Source of the DNA: CBDBCK01 sp965203345 | Lineage (GTDB): Bacteria > Chloroflexota > Dehalococcoidia > Lucifugimonadales > Lucifugimonadaceae | Length of the DNA stretch: 64,000 nucleotides | Direction: 5' to 3' | NCBI GenBank assembly: GCA_965203345.1 | Contig: CBDBCK010000028.1 | Coordinates: 868,001 to 932,000, forward strand | Part shown: positions 54,867-64,000 of the stretch, in pieces | How positions within the stretch are numbered: position 1 is the stretch's first letter | Layout: every line of letters starts with the position of its first letter | Translations under genes and position numbers: made by a program | Notes under the pieces: model-generated | Told to the model about the DNA's origin: nothing | Seen by the model: the letters and a program-made list of their open reading frames with translations, nothing else | The model's database searches: none

Positions 54867-54870
54867 TTTA

Positions 54871-56643
54871 ATGAACACCCCGCGTCGTTCCCCGAAACGT
54901 CCGACCAAGTTGAACCGTCTTATCGCTATTGACGGCTCGATTTCTGATCGGGCTCGCCTCATCGCGGGGTATATCAGAACCGTTTTGGCCGTAGGGGGTA
55001 TAGGTTCATTTGTAATCGGTGCTTTAGTGTGGATATTCTTCAGGGACATAGCCGGTGCGGGGCTGACGATAATGGCGGCGGCGGCGGGAATGCTGTCTAT
55101 CAGCTTGCTACTGTCGTGGCGGAGCGTGTTCCGGGCAGCTTTCGGGCAGCGTGGCCGATATGGACTGAACACGGCCATTATATTTATAACGGTCGCAGTT
55201 CTTGCCGGCTTAGCGAACTATCTACTGTTCTGGGTATCAGACAGGTCGAATCCTCCCGGATGGACACGTTTAGATACGACTGCGACAGGGCAGCACACGC
55301 TATCTCCGCAAGCGATCAATACGCTCCAAAATCTTCGAGAGCCTACGGTTGTTACCGCCTTTATAGCTACTGATCAGCCGGCGGACGCCGCTCTTTGGCG
55401 TGAGACCGAAGACTTGCTGGAAGAATTCCGACGACGTTCGGTTACCCAATCGTTTGAGTATAGACGCGTGGATCCAGAGCTTGATCCAAACGCGGCTTTG
55501 GACTACGGCGTCAGACATTTCCCTGCTCTGGTATTGGAAGCCGCAGATTCGCGTAGGAGGGAAATACTCACAGCCACTCGAGGCTCTGACGGGACGACGG
55601 AACCGTTCAATGAAAACGACGTCATTACCGGATTGTTGGTAGTGAATCAAATCAAGCAAAAGACGGTTATGTTTATAACCGGGCATGGGGAAAGGCTAAT
55701 CACTGACCAGGATCCCTCTACGGGAGGGTGGGGCTTTGTGGGTGATGCTCTTGCACGAGAGAATTATCGAATTATTGAAGGCACTGTTGAGGAGCTAACA
55801 CGCTTGCTGAGTTTGGGCGAGGCAGACGACCGCCCAGCCGTCCTAATATTGGCTGACTCTCAGCAAGATCTGTCCGAAGCTGAAGAACAAGTATTAGCCA
55901 CTTATTTGCAAGAAGGCGGCGGTGTGTTGATGGCGCTGGAACCTGGAGCGGCTTCCAGATCACCACGGCTTGTCGGATTACTTTTGAGGTACGGTCTGGT
56001 GGTAGGTGAAGGGGTGACGGTGGATATAGGTAGTTCTGTTGCTTCTCAACCCACTTTTCTGCAGCTCAAAGCCGGCAATGGCCAAATGCCGAGTCATGAT
56101 ATTACACAGGGGTTTGACGTACTATACCTCCCTGGTAGCGCATTCTTCGGAATAGCTCCGGCGGCGGCTTTGAATCGTGTGCCTGTTACAGAGGAGAGAC
56201 AGCCTTATATACAGTTTTATCCGATAGGAGTATCGACCCTGCAGAGCTGGAGCGAGACGGGAGACGAGCCGACATTCAATCCTGGTGTGGATACCGCGGG
56301 ACCTCTAGACCTAATTACTGCGGTAGAAGCTATAGCGGAACTCAACGGTCAGCCTACCGTTGTAGATGGAGAATTTGTAACCCGGAGAATCGTAGCTATC
56401 GCAGACGCAGACTTTGCCAGCAATGCACTCGCGGCATCCGCGCGTAACGAAGATCTGTTGATAAATTCCGTTAACTGGCTGGCGGAAGATTTTGAGCTTA
56501 TAACCATACGTCCGAAATTCAGAGAACCTCGGCTTCTGTTCCTCACGAAGAATGAGCGCGACTTCATAAGATGGAGCGGCTGGCTGCTTATGCCCTCACT
56601 TATAGGCATAGTAGGTTTATGGACTTGGTGGAGAAAGCGTTAG
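54871..56643 (+). CDS. GldG-family membrane protein (ABC_transp_aux)
   Basis: Two or three N-terminal helices (residues about 28-130), a large extracytoplasmic domain related to GldG (TATGQHTLSPQAINTL, VMFITGHGE, GGVLMALEPG) and a C-terminal anchor helix ending WWRKR. 590 residues is within the family range. Sits between the GldF-like permease and a DUF4340 protein, the standard order for these operons. Role of the complex is unknown outside gliding bacteria. Confidence 0.9.
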   Translation: MNTPRRSPKRPTKLNRLIAIDGSISDRARLIAGYIRTVLAVGGIGSFVIGALVWIFFRDIAGAGLTIMAAAAGMLSISLLLSWRSVFRAAFGQRGRYGLNTAIIFITVAVLAGLANYLLFWVSDRSNPPGWTRLDTTATGQHTLSPQAINTLQNLREPTVVTAFIATDQPADAALWRETEDLLEEFRRRSVTQSFEYRRVDPELDPNAALDYGVRHFPALVLEAADSRRREILTATRGSDGTTEPFNENDVITGLLVVNQIKQKTVMFITGHGERLITDQDPSTGGWGFVGDALARENYRIIEGTVEELTRLLSLGEADDRPAVLILADSQQDLSEAEEQVLATYLQEGGGVLMALEPGAASRSPRLVGLLLRYGLVVGEGVTVDIGSSVASQPTFLQLKAGNGQMPSHDITQGFDVLYLPGSAFFGIAPAAALNRVPVTEERQPYIQFYPIGVSTLQSWSETGDEPTFNPGVDTAGPLDLITAVEAIAELNGQPTVVDGEFVTRRIVAIADADFASNALAASARNEDLLINSVNWLAEDFELITIRPKFREPRLLFLTKNERDFIRWSGWLLMPSLIGIVGLWTWWRKR

Positions 56644-56652
56644 AGGTATGAT

Positions 56653-57690
56653 ATGACCCGCTTACATATGTCATTGACGTTGGCGATAATTGTCTCTTGG
56701 GTTGCCGTATTGGGAGTCTGGTTGATTACACTCGGTCCACTTGCCCAATCTGACGGAGACTCCGAGAGTGAATTGCCTTTTTCTTATACAGTCGCACCTG
56801 AAGACATTCAGAGCATCCAGATAACCCACGAGGGAGTTACCCAGTCTTGGTTTTACAGGGATGACCATCAACTCTGGTTCTTCGCCGACATGCCGGATAT
56901 ACCGGTAAGCTTGTATCGATGGGGAGGCATAACTACCCTCCTAAGTGGTCCCAAAGCGGCGCGTATCCTGGAAGAAGAAGTTGCTGAAGAGGCTTCCGGT
57001 TTGTACGGCCTTAATGATCCGGATACTTCTATAACCTTGACTCTCAGAGACGGAAAAGTTCAAAGTATAAAACTCGGAGATCAAACTCCGGACGGAAATC
57101 GCCACTACTCTAGCATTGAAGGGACGGAGAATCTTGTGCTTATAGACGCCACTTGGGGTCAGGTTCTGAATCGGCTGGTGGACGATCCCCCGTATCCTGA
57201 CTGGCTGTATTCCCTTAATCCCAACCAAGTGCGCGAAATCATACTATTCAAGGACAATATAGTCGTAGGTGCCTACGGACGAGACAGAGAAGAAGGAGGA
57301 TGGCGTATTTGCGAAATTCCGGTTCAGGAAGACCCTTGCATAGGGGAAACTGAGGCAGATGGAGAATTTGTCGTGAGGCATCTCCAGTTGATAGCCGAAG
57401 GCCGGGTGCTAGGACTTGAACGGGCTGATCTGACTTCTGAGCGGCAATTATCGGAGTACGGTGCAACTCTGGAATCTCCTTATATTCGTCTACGCGTCGA
57501 AATGGTGCGTGAAGATGGAGTGATAGAAGTAACGGGTGTAACCTTCAATTTTGGAAGAGAAACGGAAGACGGTGAGGCGATATATGCCGTTTTGAACGAG
57601 ACCAGCGACGTAGTAAGACTGGACAAGGAATGGGCAAGAGAGATATTAAAGGTATTTGATGACCCTATACAGAAGGCGGTTAGCGGTTAA
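56653..57690 (+). CDS. DUF4340-domain protein of the Gld-type ABC operon
   Basis: One N-terminal membrane helix (residues about 7-27), then an extracytoplasmic domain with the DUF4340 repeats: YGLNDPDTSITLTLRDGK and the LGDQTPDGNRHYSSIEG block, followed by a second related unit. Fourth gene of the operon, nine bases after the GldG-like gene. DUF4340 proteins regularly accompany GldA/F/G genes; function unknown. Confidence 0.88.
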   Translation: MTRLHMSLTLAIIVSWVAVLGVWLITLGPLAQSDGDSESELPFSYTVAPEDIQSIQITHEGVTQSWFYRDDHQLWFFADMPDIPVSLYRWGGITTLLSGPKAARILEEEVAEEASGLYGLNDPDTSITLTLRDGKVQSIKLGDQTPDGNRHYSSIEGTENLVLIDATWGQVLNRLVDDPPYPDWLYSLNPNQVREIILFKDNIVVGAYGRDREEGGWRICEIPVQEDPCIGETEADGEFVVRHLQLIAEGRVLGLERADLTSERQLSEYGATLESPYIRLRVEMVREDGVIEVTGVTFNFGRETEDGEAIYAVLNETSDVVRLDKEWAREILKVFDDPIQKAVSG

Positions 57691-57732
57691 ACGAAGTGCC
57701 ACCCTGCAATATTTGAATCGCGAGGAAACATC

Positions 57733-58974
57733 ATGAAAGCGGAAATAATAGCTATAGGGCGTGAACTCCTGATGGGCGAGATAACTGACACCAACACACC
57801 ATTCATTGCAAGAGAGCTTGCAAAGGTAGGTTTTACGGTAGAGAGAACTAGCCATGTAGGGGATAATTTGGAGCATTTATCAGGAACTATGCAAAGTGCT
57901 TTATCTCGGACGGACCTAGTGCTAACCTGCGGTGGTCTCGGCCCCACTTCTGATGATATAACGCGCGAGGCGGCGGCAAAGGTAATGGGAGAGACACCTC
58001 ATATTGATGATACCTTGCTGGAGGAACTCAAGGGTATATTTATCAAACGCGGGTTTAAGAGCATGCCGGAAACAAACGTTAAACAGGCGTGGCTTATACC
58101 TTCTGCGAAACCTTTGCGGAACTCTTTGGGAACCGCTCCAGGATGGTGGATAGATATAGATGATTCTCATTTGGTTTTGTTGCCAGGCCCACCTAGGGAG
58201 ATGCAGAGCATGTGGCACGAAAGTCTGGCAGATAAATTGGAGGCGATAGGAAAAGGACAAAGGATAGCTGTGCGTACCCTCAAAACGTTTGGATTGACTG
58301 AAGGTCGAGTGGACGAGATTTTGAGTGATCTTTTCGGTTTTGAGAATCCATACTTGGGAATATACGCCCGAAGAGATGGTATACACCTCAGGGTGATAGC
58401 GCGTGCGGAACTCCGTGCGGAGGCGGAAGAAATGGCAGAGAAAGTGAAACAGGAGGTAGAGTCAAGACTCAACGATTGGATATGGGGTCGGGACGGAGAT
58501 TCTGTGGCACAGTCGGCAGTTTCCGCATTGTCAAACAAAAGGTTTACTTTGGGCGTGATAGAACTAGCATCCTGCGGATTTGTATCGTCAATGATGACCG
58601 AAGCTGGAGCTGGGCCCACTTTTAAAGGCTCTATAGTAGTAAACCCGGACATCTTAGAACAAGCAGATACCTCTTCCAGACAGTTCTCTGACATAAAGAA
58701 GGAACTTTTGACTCGCGAAGGTGATGATGCTGTATTGCATCTCGCGCTCGTAGCCAAAGAGATTACCGGCGCGAGTGTGGGATTAACGGTTATGGAAAGT
58801 GGCCCGAATGACCAACCTACTGCAAAAACTGTCCGGATAGGTATAGTTTCGGGCAGTGATAAATACGTTGCCCAAAACCCCTTCGCACGTGGAAGGGTGT
58901 ATGCTCCGGAACGTGCCGCCTTTTTCGCACTGATAGAGCTGATAGGCTGGCTTCAGAGAACGAAACAGACTTGA
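57733..58974 (+). CDS. cinA: CinA-family protein (MoCF domain plus CinA C-terminal domain)
   Basis: N-terminal MoaB/Mog-like domain with IGRELLMGEITDTN, TCGGLGPTSDD and LLPGPPREM, acting in related proteins as an ADP-ribose or NAD-derivative pyrophosphatase; C-terminal domain related to NMN deamidase (PncC). In the C-terminal part the expected AES-TGG type motif is weak: IELASCGFVSSMMTEAGAG. That may mean reduced deamidase activity. 413 residues is normal. Follows the ABC operon by 42 bases. Confidence 0.92.
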   Translation: MKAEIIAIGRELLMGEITDTNTPFIARELAKVGFTVERTSHVGDNLEHLSGTMQSALSRTDLVLTCGGLGPTSDDITREAAAKVMGETPHIDDTLLEELKGIFIKRGFKSMPETNVKQAWLIPSAKPLRNSLGTAPGWWIDIDDSHLVLLPGPPREMQSMWHESLADKLEAIGKGQRIAVRTLKTFGLTEGRVDEILSDLFGFENPYLGIYARRDGIHLRVIARAELRAEAEEMAEKVKQEVESRLNDWIWGRDGDSVAQSAVSALSNKRFTLGVIELASCGFVSSMMTEAGAGPTFKGSIVVNPDILEQADTSSRQFSDIKKELLTREGDDAVLHLALVAKEITGASVGLTVMESGPNDQPTAKTVRIGIVSGSDKYVAQNPFARGRVYAPERAAFFALIELIGWLQRTKQT

Positions 58975-59063
58975 GATAACTTTGTCTTAGCTGTTTCTGA
59001 AAAAGACAACATTCTGATCAGTTAAAAACGAGTAATAGTAGACCATGGCCGGAATAGGTAAAA

Positions 59064-59408
59064 ATGGTTGTACAAGAAGCTAGAATGGATTCTCAGATAA
59101 TTACACAAGAACAGATTGAAAGTCGGAATTATTGGATTGACGAAATAAGGCAATTAAGTGGTAATTTTGGTGTGGACACAGAGAAGATAGAAGAGAAAAT
59201 AGGCCAAGAAATCAGAGATAAAGGTATATGTTCATTGCTTGTCCACTTGCGACTGTGTGGAACTATACCTGAAGGGTATAGCCATTATACAAGCGAGGAA
59301 AAATTGTACTCGAAATATACTGATGTTGTAATCCATGAGGCATACCTATCAATAGGATTCAACAGTCTTGTTCTGAGAGAACTTGGTGGTGTTGCGGATG
59401 TTGAATGA
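59064..59408 (+). pseudogene. HindIII-family restriction endonuclease, N-terminal part
   Basis: First 114 codons of an endonuclease gene cut by an in-frame TGA at 59406-59408. The text YTSEEKLYSKYTDVVIHEAY aligns with the HindIII region holding active-site Glu, and GGVADVE just before the stop corresponds to the HindIII metal-binding aspartate segment. The frame continues without shift into the next entry. Highly AT-rich with codon use unlike the flanking cinA, pointing to acquisition. Confidence 0.82.
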
Positions 59409-60002
59409 GTGAGTGATGGCTATAGCTTTGTTACTGATACAAAAGCATTTAAGTTGAGTCGAACGGCAAAGAACCAGAAAGATTTCAAGATTCAAACAAT
59501 GGATGTTTGGAAACATGGTAAACCATACGCAATGCTTGTTTGCCCAGTCTATCAATTACCTGCGCGTACCAGCCGGATATATCAACAGGCTTCTACAAGA
59601 TCAGTTTGCATTGGAACATACACGCATCTCGCGGTTTTGTCCCGGTATGCAGAGATAAAAAGTAAAAATAAAGCAATGGAATTAGTGCATAAGATTTTCA
59701 AAACCATTGAAATAATGAATCCTTCAAAAGATGCAAATACTTACTGGCAAATTATAAACAGAACACTCTTGGATTTTGATGCATGTATTAGTAATATTTG
59801 GCAAGAAGAAAAAAGAGCATTAACTGAATCAATTCATGTCTTAAGAAAAGAAGCATTAAAGTTTCTTACATCTGAAAGAGCTCGCATTATGAAACTCTCT
59901 AAAAAAGATGCTATAAAAGAAATACTTAAAGCAAGTAAAATAGAAAATAAATATAGAGCTATAAAATCGATTGCTGATGATAGACTTCTCGATCTGAGGT
60001 AA
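59409..60002 (+). pseudogene. HindIII-family restriction endonuclease, C-terminal part
   Basis: Same frame as the preceding entry, resuming directly after the TGA with a GTG. DTKAFKLSRTAKNQKDFK is nearly the HindIII catalytic segment, whose Asp-x-Lys completes the PD-(D/E)xK centre (here D-T-K). The intact gene would encode about 312 residues, close to HindIII's 300. Only the one stop breaks it. A restart at the GTG would give a fragment lacking the first catalytic residues. The methylase gene starts eight bases later. Confidence 0.85.
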
Positions 60003-60010
60003 AGCAAAAT

Positions 60011-60970
60011 ATGAATGAAAGGTTTTTAAATAAAATCACTGCAGGAGATTGTTTAAAGTATATACCGAAACTAACAGACAATAGCATTGATATGTTTTTA
60101 TCTGATATCCCGTATGGGATAAGCCTAGATGATTGGGATGTGTTGCATGGCAATACAAACTCTGCATTACTAGGAAGATCCCCTGCACAAGAAGGAAAAT
60201 CTGGCTTTAAGCGTAGAGGGAAACCAATCAACGGTTGGGCACAATCTGATAGGAATATCGGATTGCAGTATCAAGAATGGTGTAAGGATTGGGCAACAAA
60301 AGTTTATCCGAAAATGAAGAGTGGTTCTTTCTTGTTTATATTTGGCGCAAGAAGAACAATTCATAGAGCTATAAACGCTTTTGAATACAGTGGATTTCTC
60401 TTAAAAGACACATTGGCATGGAAAAAACCTTCCACACATCATAGAGCACAAAAAGTAAGCATTATTCTTGAACGAAGACAACTGAAAAAGGAAGCAAAAA
60501 AATGGCAAGGTTGGCGATTGGGGAATTTAGCACCGATTTGGGAGCCAGTGGCTTGGTTTATAAAACCATATAGAATTGGAGGAACAATCACAGATAACAT
60601 CCTTGAAAATGAAGTAGGTGCAATAAATATTGATCAATGTAAACTAAAAGGTTCTAGTCCTACTAATCTGCTTGAGTTTGGATTCAGAAAAAACGAAACA
60701 AAGATACACGAAGCACAAAAACCACTTGACCTAATTGAATACCTTATAAAGCTTACAACTCAAGAAAACCAATTAATCCTTGATCCATTTATGGGCAGCG
60801 GAACAACAGCAGTTGCAGCAAAAATGTTAAGACGTAACTTTATAGGCTTTGAGACAAACCCTAAATATCACCTTCAATCATTGGAAAGAATAGAATCAAT
60901 CACCAACAATCCAGATGAAAATATACCTTTATTTCAACAAACATTATTGAATGAAACAGCACAGACATGA
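60011..60970 (+). CDS. Beta-class DNA adenine methyltransferase of a HindIII-like R-M pair
   Basis: Site-specific methylase, probably protecting AAGCTT if it matches its neighbour (inference). The catalytic motif IV reads SDIPYG, with Ile for the first Pro of the usual DPPY, near residue 32; the S-adenosylmethionine motif DPFMGSGTTAVAA is near residue 258, so the order IV before I marks the beta class. 319 residues is normal. It appears intact, unlike the endonuclease. Its stop overlaps the start of the DUF3179 gene as ATGA. Confidence 0.88.
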   Translation: MNERFLNKITAGDCLKYIPKLTDNSIDMFLSDIPYGISLDDWDVLHGNTNSALLGRSPAQEGKSGFKRRGKPINGWAQSDRNIGLQYQEWCKDWATKVYPKMKSGSFLFIFGARRTIHRAINAFEYSGFLLKDTLAWKKPSTHHRAQKVSIILERRQLKKEAKKWQGWRLGNLAPIWEPVAWFIKPYRIGGTITDNILENEVGAINIDQCKLKGSSPTNLLEFGFRKNETKIHEAQKPLDLIEYLIKLTTQENQLILDPFMGSGTTAVAAKMLRRNFIGFETNPKYHLQSLERIESITNNPDENIPLFQQTLLNETAQT

Positions 60971-62238
60971 GACGACTTACCTCCAGTTACTTATACTGCA
61001 CCCTTAGATTCACATTGCCAATTTGGACTCTGATGTCTATGCTTCTATTTGCAACTATAGCATGTAACCCCACAGAAGAAAAACTTGGCACAGGTACCGA
61101 TACTTCTGTATCAAGCGATGGACATGTTACAAACTCAGGTAGCACAACACAAGAGCTTAGTTCTAGCATTGAGCCCGTGGTAATAGATTTGACCGCTATT
61201 CCCCCCTTGGACGTTTCAAAATACAGCGTACCTATTAAGGATATATACTTTGATACATTTCGTCCTATGGATAGAGCCGTGCCGTTGAGCGACGCAAGCT
61301 CGCAGCTGATCAGCTCCTTGCTGGACGCTATACCTCCTATATATAACCCTATCTTTGAGTCTGTAGAAAAGGCGGATCTGTGGCTCTCTAACGATGATTT
61401 GGTGTTGGGTTATACCGACAAAAATGAGGCCTATGCTTATCCCGTGAAAATTCTGAACTTTCATGAGATAGTCAGTCAAACAGTAAATGGGCGTCCGATA
61501 CTGGTAACCTACTGCCCACTGTGTCGTAGCGGGATTGTGTATGATCGCGTTATTAACGGTGAGGCTTTGCTCTTCGGTAACACGAGCGCACTGTACGAAT
61601 CCGGTATGGTGATGCTGGATCATAAGACTGGCTCTTATTGGGTGCACGTAAGCGGCGAGGCAGTGGTAGGAACATTGACGGGCTCACGTTTGGCTCTTTT
61701 GCCTTCCCAAACGACAACGTGGGGAAAATGGAAGGAACAGTACCCTCTTGCCTTATCACTATCACGAGATACTGGGCACCCGCGAGATTATAGCCGTGAC
61801 CCTTTCGTAGGTTACGTGGAGCTTCTTAATAGAACAGGACGGTTCTTTTTTCCTGTGTCGGACGCGGTTAAGGATGACCGTCTGCCGCCAGGAGAAATAG
61901 TTCTAGGTGTTGAAATCGGCGACCACGTTGCGGCGTACGCCGTTGGGAGGATAGGGGATGGGGTTGTAAACGATTCGGTTAACGGCGAGAGCCTCGTGGT
62001 GTTCAGCGCCTCTGAAGGTCCGACGGGTGTTGCTTATTCTCCTCTAGTGAACGGTGAAACTCTGACATTTGTTTGGGAAGACGAGGTGATTAGGGATGAA
62101 GAAACAGGAAGCGTCTGGACATTTGCGGGACAAGCTGTAGAGGGTGAACTGAGGGGAGTACAGCTTATCCGCTTCCCCGTGAGATCAGCGCTCTGGTTCG
62201 CTCTTATCGCCTCCACTCCAGATTTGTTGATCAGATAA
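60967..62238 (+). CDS. DUF3179-domain lipoprotein
   Basis: Secreted lipoprotein: arginines at the start, a hydrophobic stretch and the lipobox FATIAC near residue 33. The body is DUF3179, with the diagnostic FHEIVSQTVNGRPILVTYCP block, YCPLCRSG, and TGSYWVHVSGEAVVG. The YCPLC pair resembles a redox or metal site, but the family's function is unknown. The ATG at 60967 overlaps the methylase stop; an ATG at 61033 would leave too short a signal segment. Probably a native gene with the R-M pair inserted directly before it. Confidence 0.86.
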   Translation: MRRLTSSYLYCTLRFTLPIWTLMSMLLFATIACNPTEEKLGTGTDTSVSSDGHVTNSGSTTQELSSSIEPVVIDLTAIPPLDVSKYSVPIKDIYFDTFRPMDRAVPLSDASSQLISSLLDAIPPIYNPIFESVEKADLWLSNDDLVLGYTDKNEAYAYPVKILNFHEIVSQTVNGRPILVTYCPLCRSGIVYDRVINGEALLFGNTSALYESGMVMLDHKTGSYWVHVSGEAVVGTLTGSRLALLPSQTTTWGKWKEQYPLALSLSRDTGHPRDYSRDPFVGYVELLNRTGRFFFPVSDAVKDDRLPPGEIVLGVEIGDHVAAYAVGRIGDGVVNDSVNGESLVVFSASEGPTGVAYSPLVNGETLTFVWEDEVIRDEETGSVWTFAGQAVEGELRGVQLIRFPVRSALWFALIASTPDLLIR

Positions 62239-62953
62239 GCTGCGTGGTTAGGATACGAGCAACTCCCTCTAAGCAGAATTCTTTCTCGTTACGTGATTCT
62301 CTTTTTGAATATACTTGACGAGGTTACGTTGGCACTATCTGCCTGAATTTTGTTGGTGGTCAAGCTAGTTTTAATGCCAAGCAGTAACTGTGTAAATCTG
62401 TTCAGTTTGAATATCTCAAACAAGAATGTAGAATTTGCCAGAGTTGCTTCCGCGAAAAGCAGAAATTTCAGAAACCACGGCGTCTCATATCTTATGTAGA
62501 ACAGGAAGGCAATCGGCTGATGGATATTATAGGCTGTATAAACTCCCTAGTTTAGGTAGATGGTCTTTGTACTAGGTTTTATCAGAAAATTCGTACTCCA
62601 AGAGAGTACGATTAGGACCAGAAGGTAACCGAGCGTGAAAATCAGGAAGTACCACGTTACTAAGTACCCGACGATAAGCTCCAGTGCTATCGACTTAAAT
62701 ACGAATTCGACTACTATAAGCAGATAGGAAACCCTAAAAGCAACCCTAGTCCGTGAGTGTCATCATAATGTTCCTTCTGTGTTATAGATGCGATCGGAAC
62801 GGTTTCTGACCATATAAAAATTGGAACACAAATAACTGAATAGCCAAGTAATCATAGTACAAACTACAGGTGCCACCAAGGGTAGTGTTCAGAATCTGTA
62901 ATCAAGATTGTAGTGTGTGTTGATCTGGTCGGCAGATGAAGAAATATCGTAGG
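62239..62953. other. 715 bases without an intact gene; possible membrane-protein remnant
   Basis: On the minus strand 62547-62759 is open for 71 codons and translates to a very hydrophobic two- to three-helix segment (for example LIVGYLVTWYFLIFTLGYLL), ending in TAG. It has no ATG, GTG or TTG start and a TGA lies at its upstream edge, so if real it is a decayed gene. The rest of the gap is AT-rich and featureless. Confidence 0.35.
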
Positions 62954-64000
62954 CTATGTAGTGCGTGAGGACGCTAGTGTCAGCTTCCTGTATAGTTGCG
63001 GTAATCGCTTTGGCAGTAGCTGTACATCAAGCAGAACTTCGTAGTTGAAATCGTCCATCATTGTACGCATATAATCGTGTCCGTTCTTGTCCACTGTGAT
63101 ACAGAATGGTTGTATACCCTCCGAGCGAGCTTCTATAAGGGCCATGCGGGTGTCGTGTACTGCATATTCCTTTTCAACTCCTTCGCGGCTGTAACCTCGG
63201 TCTTGTGGGCGACCATCGGATATTAGGAACAGGAAACGAGTCTTGGATTCGTGATTTTTCAACTTGTGGACGGTGTGCCGAATAGCGGGACCCATACGAG
63301 TAGCGTGCAAAGGTGCTATACGGTCTATACGCCTAGGGGTTGTCTCTGGTGAGAACTTTTCGCATAGCTCTTTTATCACGTAAAACTCCACGTTTTCTCT
63401 ACCATATCCAGAAAATCCATATATACCGTAGTCGTCACCAAGGGCTTCTAAAGCGTTTAGAAGTAGCACTATACCTTCTTTTTCAACGTCCACTATACGC
63501 TTGGAGTTTCTGATCAGCCCCTGTGCCCTTCGAGAGCGTAGCCAAGTCATATACTCTACCGGGTCACCCGGAGCTCCGCGGTCGTCCTTTTGTCTGTTCA
63601 AATCTTCTATGGTTTCCGCTGTTGAGGCGCTCATGTCCAATAGGAATGCAACCGCTACCGAACGCTCCATCTTGTTTCGGCGCCAGTATATTTTTTCATG
63701 AGGAGATGAGCCTGCCCTCAGATCTATTATTGCTTCCAATGATGCGTCAAAGTCGGCCTCTTCTCCATCGGTCAGGCGCTTTTGCTTGTGGTACATTTCA
63801 GGTGACACCATCTCGAACTGTCGTTTGATTTCTCGTAGCAGAAAGGCGTTATCGTTTAACGTCTGTCTATAGAAGCCAGGGTCTCCTTCCGCTATCTGCT
63901 TTTCGTTTATCAAACACCACGAGGGTTTGTATTCACCTGCACGGAAGTCCCATTCTGGATAAGAATATGAGTTTAGCTCGGTAACTTCAAGAGGTTTTTC
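62954..64000 (-). CDS. NorD/CbbO-like VWA-domain protein, 5' end beyond the window
   Basis: C-terminal 348 residues of a longer protein; the frame is open to base 64000, where EKPLEVTELNSYSYPEWDF leads into the later text YKPSWC. A von Willebrand A domain fills the rest, with a MIDAS motif DMSAS (DxSxS), SDGRP near the end, and MTWLRSRR. NorD and CbbO/CbbQ-type VWA proteins pair with MoxR AAA+ ATPases to activate enzymes such as nitric oxide reductase or Rubisco. The partner ATPase is not in view, so the target is unknown. Confidence 0.87.
   Translation of the reverse strand, partial: EKPLEVTELNSYSYPEWDFRAGEYKPSWCLINEKQIAEGDPGFYRQTLNDNAFLLREIKRQFEMVSPEMYHKQKRLTDGEEADFDASLEAIIDLRAGSSPHEKIYWRRNKMERSVAVAFLLDMSASTAETIEDLNRQKDDRGAPGDPVEYMTWLRSRRAQGLIRNSKRIVDVEKEGIVLLLNALEALGDDYGIYGFSGYGRENVEFYVIKELCEKFSPETTPRRIDRIAPLHATRMGPAIRHTVHKLKNHESKTRFLFLISDGRPQDRGYSREGVEKEYAVHDTRMALIEARSEGIQPFCITVDKNGHDYMRTMMDDFNYEVLLDVQLLPKRLPQLYRKLTLASSRTT

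Noticed and set aside
59406..59408. TGA read as selenocysteine or tryptophan in the HindIII-like gene
   Set aside because: No SECIS-like hairpin or sel genes are visible, the position is not Cys or Trp in HindIII, and TGA is an ordinary stop elsewhere in this window.

Overview
The window reads as bacterial chromosome of moderate G+C with dense, mostly single-copy housekeeping genes, frequent ATA isoleucine codons and several TTG/GTG starts. The gene content (fused MoaD-MoaE, K+-type membrane pyrophosphatase, NHLRC2-like thioredoxin protein, YyaL, NadA-NadC, DUF3179 lipoprotein, GldA/F/G-type ABC operon, many small lipoproteins) would suit a Chloroflexota lineage such as Dehalococcoidia/SAR202. 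That placement is an inference from gene content alone; no rRNA is present to test it.

Region by region: 0-8.4 kb holds a Gfo/Idh oxidoreductase, a MIP18-type and an Mrp-type Fe-S assembly pair, a SelA-like PLP enzyme, an RDD membrane protein and a tandem pair of thioredoxin-fold proteins (NHLRC2-like, YyaL-like). 8.5-10.6 kb is a minus-strand translation cluster rpsP-khpA-rimM followed by yebC; KhpA carries an expanded acidic heptapeptide repeat. 10.8-19.4 kb has a MoaD-MoaE fusion followed by a relic of the 3' end of purL, a MacB-like tripartite efflux operon, an extracellular nuclease-like lipoprotein and a DrrAB-like ABC exporter. 19.5-28.4 kb is an accessory island beside tRNA-Ser(GCU): a small XRE regulator, a PLD-SNF2 helicase, an Eco57I-type adenine methylase and a UvrD-like helicase, all tightly coupled. 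28.8-34.3 kb has miaB, nadA, nadC, dtd, an FmdB zinc ribbon and a divergent DHDPS-family enzyme. 34.9-41.4 kb is a minus-strand run of two groups, rpsU-purQ-purL and lspA-rluD-gltX. 41.5-48.2 kb has a threonine aldolase, a frameshifted M48 protease next to lemA, and hppA. 49-52.7 kb has a large Asp-rich repeat lipoprotein and thiE. 53.1-59 kb is a Gld-type ABC operon and cinA. 59-61 kb is an AT-rich HindIII-family restriction-modification pair whose nuclease gene carries an in-frame stop. The window closes with a DUF3179 lipoprotein and a partial NorD/CbbO-like VWA protein.

The strongest unexpected observations are: (i) a diverged copy of the purL tail plus its downstream DNA behind moaDE, with almost only synonymous changes; (ii) the interrupted HindIII-like endonuclease beside an intact methylase; (iii) the four-gene helicase-methylase-helicase island with its own promoter/operator; (iv) the repeat-expanded KhpA; and (v) a lipoprotein with three copies of an acidic cysteine-paired domain that I do not recognise.
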